A stretch of 64,000 nt of DNA from G963674835 sp963674835. GTDB lineage: Bacteria > Planctomycetota > Planctomycetia > Pirellulales > Thermoguttaceae. Shown piece after piece: positions 50,697 through 59,100 of this stretch; the first letter of the stretch is position 1; each line of letters opens with the position of its first letter. Location of the stretch: positions 434,001 through 498,000 of the forward strand of contig CAXXKC010000001.1 of assembly GCA_963674835.2 (NCBI GenBank). The letters are read 5' to 3'. The notes beneath the pieces are model-generated. The model was not told where the DNA came from and ran no database searches. It saw only the letters and a program-made list of their open reading frames with translations. The translations under genes and the position numbers were made by a program.

Positions 50697-51455
50697 ATGG
50701 GACAGCGGCGGCGAGTGATCGTGACGGGAGCGTCGTCGGGGATCGGCAGGGCGACGGCGGTGCGGTTTGCGGCCGACGGGTACGACGTGTGTTTGAGCGC
50801 GCGTCGGGAATCGCTGCTGGAAGAGTTGCGGAGCACGCTGGCGCCGGGAGGGCACCTCGTGTGCGCCGGCGATTATAGCGATGCGGCCGCGGTGGAACGG
50901 ATGGGGCGCACGATCGGCGAGCGTTGGGGCGGCGTGGACGCGCTGGTGAATTCGGCCGGGGTGTTCACGGCGGTCGATCCGGTGAAGACGCCGCTGGAGG
51001 AGTGGCGGGCGCCGTTTGACTCGTTGTTCGGCGGCGCGGTGTTGGTGACTCGGATGGCCGTGCCGCTGATGACGCAGGGCGGACGGATCATCCATATTAC
51101 GTCGATCCACGGCGAGCGAGCGGAGACGGGGGCGAGCAGCTATTCGGTGGCGAAGGCGGCGCTGAACCAGTATTGCCGCGCGCTGGCGCTGGAGTTGGCG
51201 GCGAAAGACATTCTGGTGAACGCGATTGCGCCGGGTTTCATTCGCACGCCGATGAGCATTCTGCCCGATGGAACGGACGAGACCGAGACGGAATGGTTCC
51301 GGCAGAACTACGTTGACGGGCGTCACCTGCCGCTGCGCCGCCCGGGACGGCCGGAAGAGGTTGCGGGCGTGGCGGCGTTTCTGGCCGGGCCGGATGCTAC
51401 GTACGTGACGGGGCAAGTGCTGACGGTCGACGGCGGGCTTACGATCACCTTCTGA
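50697..51455 (+). CDS. SDR family oxidoreductase
   Basis: Short-chain dehydrogenase of 252 residues. The ATG at 50697 is preferred because AAGGA lies eight bases before it; the ATG at 50688 overlaps that site. Motifs are VTGASSGIGRATAV, ALVNSAGVFT, ITSIHGERAETGASSYSVAKAAL with Tyr-x3-Lys, and APGFIRTPMS, ending VLTVDGGLTITF. Such enzymes next to enolase-superfamily dehydratases usually oxidise a sugar or sugar acid. The next gene starts two bases after the stop. Confidence 0.9.
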   Translation: MGQRRRVIVTGASSGIGRATAVRFAADGYDVCLSARRESLLEELRSTLAPGGHLVCAGDYSDAAAVERMGRTIGERWGGVDALVNSAGVFTAVDPVKTPLEEWRAPFDSLFGGAVLVTRMAVPLMTQGGRIIHITSIHGERAETGASSYSVAKAALNQYCRALALELAAKDILVNAIAPGFIRTPMSILPDGTDETETEWFRQNYVDGRHLPLRRPGRPEEVAGVAAFLAGPDATYVTGQVLTVDGGLTITF

Positions 51456-51457
51456 GG

Positions 51458-52642
51458 ATGCACACAGTGAAGATTGAAGCGGTCGATTTCTTCTATCTGG
51501 CGATGCCGACGATTCGGGACATCGGCGATGGGAGCCAGGACGCGCTGTTGGTGCGCGTGGGGGCGGGCGGGTTGGTGGGCTGGGGCGAGTGCGAGGCGGC
51601 GCCGCTGGTGTCGATCGCCAGTTGGTGCTGTCCGATGTCGCACAGCGCGTGCAAGCCGCTGTCGGCGTCGGTCCTGGGGCAGGAGGTGCGCACGCCTGAG
51701 GATATTCGGCGGATCAGCGCGGAGGTCCACGCCAACAGCTTCGATCTGCTGCAGGCGGACCATACGCTGTCGGGTATCGACGTGGCGCTGTGGGATTTGT
51801 TGGGGAAACAGCGGGGCGAGCCGGTGTATCGGCTGTTGGGATACGAGCAGGCGTATGCGAAGACGGCGTACGCCTCGGTGCTGTTCGGTGACACGCCGGA
51901 GGCGACCTTTCAGAAGGCGCAGGGGGTGCGGCAGTCGGGGTATGGAGCTGCGAAGTTCGGCTGGGGACCGTTTGGAGCGGGCTCGGTAGAGGACGACGAG
52001 AGACAGTTGGAGGCCGCGCGGGAGGGGCTGGGCGAGGAAGTTATGCTGCTGGTCGACGCGGGAACGATCTGGGGTGAAGATGTGGCGCAAGCCCGACTGA
52101 GGCTTCCGGCGCTGAATCGCTGCGGCGCGGTATGGCTGGAAGAGCCGTTTGTGAATGGGGCGCTGCGGGCCTATCAGCAGCTTGCAGAGGAGTCGGGAAA
52201 GGTGCGGTTGGCGGGAGGCGAGGGCTGCCACAACGTGCAGCAGGCGAGGAACATGGTCGACTATGCGGGATTGGGGTATTTGCAGATCGACGCGGGGCGC
52301 ATCGGGGGCATCACGGCCGCCAAGCAGGCTGCGGACTACGCGCAGAGCCGGTCGGTGCAGTTTGTGAACCACACGTTTACGACGCAACTGGCGCTGAGCG
52401 CGTCGTTGCAGCCGTATGCTGGGCTGGGGGCGGATACGCTGTGCGAGTATCCGCTGGAGCCGTCGTCGTTGGCCGAGGACCTGACGGAGAGGAAGTTCGT
52501 GCCGGATGGCGAGGGGCAGATCCATCTGCCGGAAGAGCCCGGGCTGGGATTGGAACCGGACGTGGCAGCGATCCGGAAGTATCTGGTCGAGACGGAGATT
52601 CGCGTTGGCGGCCGGGTCGTGTATCGGACGCCGGCGGTGTGA
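51458..52642 (+). CDS. Enolase-superfamily (mandelate racemase/muconate lactonizing) protein, probable sugar-acid dehydratase
   Basis: Protein of 394 residues. Metal ligands are visible as Asp in MLLVDAGTIWG, Glu in AVWLEEPFV and Glu in LAGGEGCHN. The Lys in YGAAKFGWGPFG is the likely base of the second strand and the His in VQFVNHTFTTQLALSA the other base; this set is that of acid-sugar dehydratases. The N-terminal capping domain ends near SGIDVALWDLLGKQRGEPVY. With the preceding SDR and aldose-epimerase-like protein it would make a short oxidative sugar-breakdown route, but the specific acid sugar cannot be named. The gene converges on the histidine kinase gene. Confidence 0.87.
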   Translation: MHTVKIEAVDFFYLAMPTIRDIGDGSQDALLVRVGAGGLVGWGECEAAPLVSIASWCCPMSHSACKPLSASVLGQEVRTPEDIRRISAEVHANSFDLLQADHTLSGIDVALWDLLGKQRGEPVYRLLGYEQAYAKTAYASVLFGDTPEATFQKAQGVRQSGYGAAKFGWGPFGAGSVEDDERQLEAAREGLGEEVMLLVDAGTIWGEDVAQARLRLPALNRCGAVWLEEPFVNGALRAYQQLAEESGKVRLAGGEGCHNVQQARNMVDYAGLGYLQIDAGRIGGITAAKQAADYAQSRSVQFVNHTFTTQLALSASLQPYAGLGADTLCEYPLEPSSLAEDLTERKFVPDGEGQIHLPEEPGLGLEPDVAAIRKYLVETEIRVGGRVVYRTPAV

Positions 52643-52653
52643 TAGGGCGGCCG

Positions 52654-53394
52654 TCAGGCTCGCGGCAGTTGAACGACGAACTCGCAGCCTTGGCCGGGGC
52701 CTGGACTGGAGACCTCGACGCTGCCGCCATGCAGCTCGGCGACGGCGCGGATGATGGCGAGGCCGGCTCCCCAACCCGGTCCTGAGTGGTCGGCTTGGGC
52801 GAAGGGCATGAACAACTGCGGCCAGAAGTCGGGCGGGATGCCTTTGCCGGAATCGGCGACGCGGAGGACGAAGCCGTCGTCGTGCTGAGCCAAAGAGACC
52901 GACACGCGGCCGCCGGAGGGGGTGAACTGAATGGCGTTTCGCAAGAGGTGATCGACCATCTGACGCAAGAGGTCGGGATCCGCCTCAGTCTGCATCGGAG
53001 CGGCGGCGAGGTCGACGAGGAGTTGGAGCCGTTCCTTGTCGATCCGTGGTTTTGCGTCGGTCAAGGATTGGCTGACGATCTGTTTGAGGTCGATTGCTTT
53101 TCGGCGCAGCTGCAGCTTCTTGCGCACGAGCCGGGAGACGGTGCGGAGGTCGGCCATGAAGCGGCGTACGTCGTCGCCGTGCTCTTCGAGCATGCTGCGG
53201 ACCTGGTCGACCTCGGGCGCAGCGGAAGAGGACTGGCGAAGGAGTTGCACGGCGAACTGGAAAGGGAGAAAGAGGTTGCCGAGCTCGTGACTGAGCTTGC
53301 CGAGGAACTGGTCTCTGAGGCGAAGCGTTTCTTCGAGCTGCCTAATCCGTTGGTCGGCGGTGGGGCGGGGCACTTGGGAGGACTCGTGCTGCAA
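52654..53394 (-). CDS. Soluble sensor histidine kinase
   Basis: Protein of 246 residues; TTG start at 53394 with GGGAG upstream. It has no membrane helix. The phosphoacceptor region is FLGKLSHELGNLFLPFQFAV (HisKA with His-Glu-Leu-Gly-Asn instead of the usual His-Glu-Leu-Arg/Thr), and the catalytic domain has the N box LLRNAIQFTPSGG, G1 box RVADSGKGIPPDF, F box LFMPFAQADHSG and G2 box GWGAGLAIIRAVAELH. No input domain is visible and no response regulator is adjacent. It is on the same strand as the lipid cluster and may or may not relate to it. Confidence 0.85.
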   Translation of the reverse strand: MQHESSQVPRPTADQRIRQLEETLRLRDQFLGKLSHELGNLFLPFQFAVQLLRQSSSAAPEVDQVRSMLEEHGDDVRRFMADLRTVSRLVRKKLQLRRKAIDLKQIVSQSLTDAKPRIDKERLQLLVDLAAAPMQTEADPDLLRQMVDHLLRNAIQFTPSGGRVSVSLAQHDDGFVLRVADSGKGIPPDFWPQLFMPFAQADHSGPGWGAGLAIIRAVAELHGGSVEVSSPGPGQGCEFVVQLPRA

Positions 53395-53499
53395 GATGAT
53401 TCTCCCTAGCCCAGGGCCGGTGCGGCGAGATCGACAGGCAGTTTGCGGACGGTGGGACTGACGGGTTGGGTCAGCACCGCGGCCATGGCGAACCTCGCG

Positions 53500-56031
53500 T
53501 CATTCGTACTGAAGCGCGATGAGTAGATCCAGTTTTGCAGCCCGTCCCGCGGGAACCCAAGCGGCGGCGAGGACGACCACCAGCGCCATCGCGAAGCTCC
53601 CGAGGATGAGAGCCACCGGCAGGATAAACGGCAAGGTGTATCCGAGCAGCGGCTGCATGCAGAGGCTCATAATATAGGCCGTGTTCACGCCGGCGACAAT
53701 CCCCAAGAGCAGGCCGACGACACCGATAATGAGGGCTTGGGTGAGGATCATCTTGCGGACCTGCCACCTGGACATGCCGATGACGCGCATCATGGCGATC
53801 TCGCGGGTTTGCTCGAGGACGTTCATCATGAGGGTGTTACCGATGCCGAAGCCGGCGACGATGAAGCCGAGGGCGAGCAGTCCCCAGAGACCGCGGAGGA
53901 TTCCGCTCATGACACCATCGAGTAGCTGGCTCACTTCGGTGAAGGAGTGGAGCATGAGTTCGTGCTGGCGGCAGAAGGCATCGAGCTGCTTGCGGACCGA
54001 TTCGAGGTCGCCGGGCTTGGCGCGGACGAGGTAGAGGTCGGCGCCCTGGACCTCGAAGATCCGCCGGGCGGTGGCCAGATCGATGCAGACAACGTCACCG
54101 CCGATGGTGTAGTCGACCGCGCGACCGGCGATCTTCAGTTTCTTGGGGCCGGTGGCGGTCTGCATCTGGATGGTGTCGCCTGCGCGGAGACCGAGACGCT
54201 GAGCGAGCACGGTTCCGAGGACGACCTCACCAGCGACGAGGCGGCGGCGAACCTCTTCGGGGTCTCCGTTGGCCAGAACGAGAGGAAACCGGCTGGGATC
54301 GCCGTATTGGCGGGCGATGACTTCGACGGACTGGTCGCCGATCTCGGCGGGGAAGTATCGAACGGCTTCGATGCTGGCGACGCCGGGCACGTGGCGGATC
54401 TGGTCGCCGATGGCGTCGGGCATTTGGACGCCTTCGCCGGTGGTGCCGTTGACGAACTCGGCGCGGACGAGGAAGTCGGCCTGCATGACGCGGTGGTGCC
54501 AGTTGCGGACGTCCTGGACATTGTTGATGATCGTGGTGCCGAGTCCGACGCCGGCGCCGATGGCGATGTAGAGGACTCCGATGGTCAGGCCGGCACGTGC
54601 TCGGCGGCGTACGAGCTGCTGCTCGGCGAGACGGCCCTCGACGCCCGCCCAGCGTCGCATGAGCAGCATGATGCCGTGGCTGACGGGGCGGAGGACGGCG
54701 GGAATGACCAGCGCGAAGGTGGCCAGGAAGGTCACGCCGGCGGGGATGGAAACGACGATGGGGAGCCAGCCGCGGATACAGGCGGCAACGGTCAGTCCGG
54801 AGACGGTGAAGAGGATGGCGCCGATGGTCGTCATGAGGCGTGGGGCGGCGCTGGGGTCGTGGGGGCCGGCGACGCGCAGGGCCTCCATGGGAGAGACCTT
54901 GCTAGCGCGGCGGATAGGAATGTAAGTGGCCGCCAGCGATACGCCGATTCCCAGAGCGATCGCCCAGACGAAGGGGAAGGGGCTGAGCTCGAGGGGCAAA
55001 GGTGTGGATGCGGCGAGCTGCGCCATGGCGCCGAGCAAGATGCGCGATCCGAGGAGACCGACGCCGGAACCGAGCAGCGCGCCGATGATTCCCATGGCGA
55101 GCGATTCGGTCAGCAGCAGACGCTGGATCTGTTGCCGAGTGGCGCCGATGGCGCGGAGGATGGCCAATTGGCTCTGGCGCTCGCCGAGATTCATCAGAGT
55201 GGTGTTGAGGACGATGAAGATGGCCAGGGCGACCATCAGCGCGCTGGCGAACTCGAGGCCGCGTTCGGCATTTTGAAAGGACTCGCGGCCCAACTGAGCC
55301 CGAGCGCTGGGAATGCGGACGATGAGGCCGGGCGGGAGGATCTTCTGGACGGCCTGTTTGACGGCCGCCTCGTCGGCATCTTTGGCGAGAACGAGGCTGA
55401 CGGTGTCGACCTCGCCGGGACCGGCGAAGAGGTGCTGGGCGAGTTTCAGGGGGAGGAAGACGAGGGCTCCCCGGCCGTATCCGGCGACGCCGCGCGGCGA
55501 GAGGAGCCCGACGATCTTGATGGCGACGACGCGAGGGACGAGCGAGCCGGCGGGCCTGACGAGGAGTTTCAAGTCGTCGGAGACGGCCAGACCGGTGGCC
55601 TTGGCGAAGCCGGCTTCGAGGATCGCGCCCTGGTCGCCGGTGAAGAAGTGGCCTGAGGTCAGCTCGTAGTCGCGGACCTGGCAATCGCACGAGGGGTCGA
55701 TGCCGAGCACGTCCAAGCGGATGCGGCCCTTGGGCAAGTAGATGTGTGTACGGCCGTGGAGCGAGGGGACGGCCGCCTTGACGCCGGAGATCTGTTCCAG
55801 AGGGTTGACGATCGACTGATCGAAACGCTTGTCGCCCGGCGCGACGACCTCGAAGGCGGCGCGGCCGGCGAGACGCTCATACATGTCCTCGTAGGAACGG
55901 TGCGTGGTGCGGGCTGTGAGGTCGACGGCGACAACCGCGGCTACGCCGATGACAATGCTCAAGAGCGTGAGCAGGCCGCGTCCCGGACGCTGCTTCAGTT
56001 CCTTGGCGATCAGCCTCCACGGCATCCGCAT
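53500..56031 (-). CDS. ABC transporter permease, FtsX/MacB-type with two FtsX domains
   Basis: Membrane protein of 843 residues, start ATG at 56031. The N-terminus KELKQRPGRGLLTLLSIVIGVAAVVAV begins with the first helix, and a large periplasmic domain follows (KGRIRLDVLGIDPSCDCQVR). FtsX-like domains are visible near residues 265-385 (ALMVALAIFIVLNTTLMNLGERQSQLAILRAIGATRQQIQ) and near the C-terminus (GIGNTLMMNVLEQTREIAMMRVIGMSRWQVRKMI), the duplicated layout of LolE/YbbP-type permeases. No ATP-binding subunit is encoded in the window. It lies 134 bp downstream of the PKS-like gene on the same strand, so it may export the product; that is inference by analogy with DevC and related lipid exporters. 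Confidence 0.88.
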   Translation of the reverse strand: MRMPWRLIAKELKQRPGRGLLTLLSIVIGVAAVVAVDLTARTTHRSYEDMYERLAGRAAFEVVAPGDKRFDQSIVNPLEQISGVKAAVPSLHGRTHIYLPKGRIRLDVLGIDPSCDCQVRDYELTSGHFFTGDQGAILEAGFAKATGLAVSDDLKLLVRPAGSLVPRVVAIKIVGLLSPRGVAGYGRGALVFLPLKLAQHLFAGPGEVDTVSLVLAKDADEAAVKQAVQKILPPGLIVRIPSARAQLGRESFQNAERGLEFASALMVALAIFIVLNTTLMNLGERQSQLAILRAIGATRQQIQRLLLTESLAMGIIGALLGSGVGLLGSRILLGAMAQLAASTPLPLELSPFPFVWAIALGIGVSLAATYIPIRRASKVSPMEALRVAGPHDPSAAPRLMTTIGAILFTVSGLTVAACIRGWLPIVVSIPAGVTFLATFALVIPAVLRPVSHGIMLLMRRWAGVEGRLAEQQLVRRRARAGLTIGVLYIAIGAGVGLGTTIINNVQDVRNWHHRVMQADFLVRAEFVNGTTGEGVQMPDAIGDQIRHVPGVASIEAVRYFPAEIGDQSVEVIARQYGDPSRFPLVLANGDPEEVRRRLVAGEVVLGTVLAQRLGLRAGDTIQMQTATGPKKLKIAGRAVDYTIGGDVVCIDLATARRIFEVQGADLYLVRAKPGDLESVRKQLDAFCRQHELMLHSFTEVSQLLDGVMSGILRGLWGLLALGFIVAGFGIGNTLMMNVLEQTREIAMMRVIGMSRWQVRKMILTQALIIGVVGLLLGIVAGVNTAYIMSLCMQPLLGYTLPFILPVALILGSFAMALVVVLAAAWVPAGRAAKLDLLIALQYE

Positions 56032-56165
56032 CTCCCCTGGCGATCGATCCTCGGACCGGTTGTGGGCCGAGTACTATTGAATCTTGCTTAGGTCATGCAC
56101 GGCGCGGAACCGGTCACCCTGGCTGGCTTCGGCTGACTGGCTGTGGAAGGATCATTCACGGTTGT

Positions 56166-59100
56166 TCAGCGTCCCACGTTGTTGAGCAGGAAATCGAGCA
56201 CGTGGCGCAGGGTGGGGAAGCTGTCGAGCGAGAGGTCAGCGGAGGGCTGGACGTCGAAGTATTCGCCGAGCTCGCCGAAGAGTTGGGCCTTCTTGATGCT
56301 GTCGATGCCGAGATCGGCTTCGAGGTCGGCGTCGAGCTCGACGATTTCGGGCGGGTAGCCGGTGTGCTCGACGACAAAGTTGATGAGGAACTTTTCCAAC
56401 TCGGCCGGGTCAAGCGACGTGGTCGGCTGGGCCGCCGGTGCGGGCGCTGGTGCCGCTGGGGGCACGGGCGCGGGGTTGGATGTGACCGGTGCGACCGGCG
56501 CGGGGGCGGCTGCGGAGGCTGCCGCTGGAGCGGCGTCTTGGACCTTGACGAGGAAGTCGAGGACGTGGCGCAGGGTGGGGAAGCTGTCGAGCGAGAGGTC
56601 AGCGGAGGGCTGGACGTCGAAGTATTCGCCGAGCTCGCCGAAGAGTTGGGCCTTCTTGATGCTGTCGATGCCGAGATCGGCTTCGAGGTCGGCGTCGAGC
56701 TCGACGATTTCGGGCGGGTAGCCGGTGTGCTCGACGACAAAGTTGATGAGGAACTTTTCCAACTCGGCCGGGTCAAGCGACGTGGTCGGCTGGGCCGCCG
56801 GTGCGGGCGCTGGTGCCGCTGGGGGCACGGGCGCGGGGTTGGATGTGACCGGTGCGACCGGCGCGGGGGCGGCTGCGGAGGCTGCCGCTGGAGCGGCGTC
56901 TTGGACCTTGACGAGGAAGTCGAGGACGTGGCGCAGGGTGGGGAAGCTGTCGAGCGAGAGGTCAGCGGAGGGCTGGACGTCGAAGTATTCGCCGAGCTCG
57001 CCGAAGAGTTGGGCCTTCTTGATGCTGTCGATGCCGAGGTCGGCTTCGAGGTCGGCGTCGAGCTCGACGATTTCGGGCGGATAGCCGGTGTGCTCGACGA
57101 CAAAGTTGATGAGGAACTTTTCCAACTCGGCCGGGTCAAGCGACGTGGTCGGCTGGGCCGCCGGTGCGGGCGCTGGTGCCGCTGGGGGCACGGGCGCGGG
57201 GTTGGATGTGACCGGTGCGACCGGCGCGGGGGCGGCTGCGGAGGCTGCCGCTGGAGCGGCGTCTTGGACCTTGACGAGGAAGTCGAGGACGTGGCGCAGG
57301 GTGGGGAAGCTGTCGAGCGAGAGGTCAGCGGAGGGCTGGACGTCGAAGTATTCGCCGAGCTCGCCGAAGAGTTGGGCCTTCTTGATGCTGTCGATGCCGA
57401 GGTCGGCTTCGAGGTCGGCGTCGAGCTCGACGATTTCGGGCGGATAGCCGGTGTGCTCGACGACAAAGTTGATGAGGAACTTCTCCAGCTCGGCCGGGTC
57501 GAGTGCGGCGGCCGGCGAGGCTTCGGGCTCGGGTTGCGGGGTCGGAGCAGACGGCGCGGGCACGGGTTTGGCGACCGCCGGCGCAGCGGCAGGCATGGGT
57601 GCCGATCCGCGCGCGGCCGGTTCGGCGGCGCGGGCCGTGGGGAGCCATCGCTCGATGCCGGCGGCGCCGGTGGATTCCGCGGGGGCGGAATGGGCATTGC
57701 CGTTTTCTGCAGCGGGCGAGGACGCAGCGGGAAGAGGCCGCACGCCTTGAGCGGCGTTGCCTTTTTCACGCATCTTCTCGCGGCGGCGCGCGGTGGCATC
57801 GAATTGAAGAATCCTGCTGGGGGCGTTATTGCCTACCGGCATGTCGTCCATTGTCGGTTTTCCTTGCTTATGCACAGCGTCGATGCTTGCCTTGATCTTC
57901 ACACCTCGTTCCAGATACACGTGATAGGCCACTTCGTCGTCGCCGCCGGTGTGAACTGCAGCAACGACGCGGCCTTCGGGATTGACCGCAGCGATCGGAC
58001 GATCGGCGGCCGATGCCTGAAGCACGGCTTCGTGACGAGTGAGATGGGGGGCCGGACGCTCGAGGCCGGAGTCGGCGGGCATCGAGAGGGCCTCGACCTC
58101 CATCGCCGCCTTGAGCAAAAGGGCCATGCCGGAGGCTCCGCCCGTGTTGCCGATCTGTCCGACGACCGTACCCAGGAGGACGGGTTGGGCGTGGGGACGC
58201 TCGGCGTAGGCTTCGGCGATGGAGTGCAACTCCGGGGCATCGCAATCGCGCCGCCCGACGGCGGACGTTTCGAGCACGGCGACGTCGGCCGGTGTGAGAC
58301 GGGCGTTTTGCAGGGCGCGCTGGATTGCCACTTGGGCGGCGTGGCCGGGGGCGGTATCGCGGGCGGCACCGATGCCGCGGAGGATGCCGTAGATGGGATC
58401 GTTGTCGCGACGTGCGTCGGAGAGCCGCTTGAGGAGCAGGGCCCCGCAGCCTTCGCCGGGGACCATGCCGTCGGCGGCGGCGTCGAAGGGGGACCGCGGC
58501 TTGTCGACGGCCAGCCGATTGCCCAGCGACAAGTCTTCGTAGAGCATGGGAGTCATGTCGTGTTGAGCACCGATGCAGACCATCATGTCGCAGTCGCCGC
58601 TGCGAAGCTGATCGACACAGCAACTCAGCGCGGCTAGCGAAGAGGCCTCGCCGGCGTCGATTGCGACGGCACCGCCCATGAGATCGAACGACTTGGTGAT
58701 GCGCGAGGCGAGGGCACTGGCGGTGAAGCTGCCGGTTTCGTCGAGCAGGGCCGGCATGTGCTTGAGGAGCACGTCGGCGTACGACTTGGACAACTGCTGG
58801 GCGAGTTGGTCGGGGACCTGCCGGCGGCGCAGGATGTCGACCAGGGTGTCCTGGAACTCGGGGATCCGCAGGCCCATGACGAGTTGCGTGGCGTAGTCGC
58901 CTCCGAAGACGGTTCCGACGACGACGCCGGTGCGCTGGCGGTCGAACTCGCGCTGGTGATAGTTGGCCCGCTCGATCGCCTGATCGACGGCATCGAGAAT
59001 CATGAACTGGAGGGGACTTGCTTGGGCGACTTGCTTGGGCGGGACCTTGTGTTTGCGCCAATCGTACTCGAAATCGGTGATGTACCCGCCGAGCTTCGTG

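Noticed and set aside
56188..57505. Tandem repeats as a CRISPR or satellite array
   Set aside because: The period is 363 bp and each unit encodes an acyl carrier domain in frame.
56202..58637. 811-codon plus-strand open frame antisense to the KS-ACP gene
   Set aside because: Shadow frame. Its translation is a periodic Glu/Val/Asp/Gly repeat that mirrors the tandem ACP units, with no ribosome-binding site and no recognisable domain.
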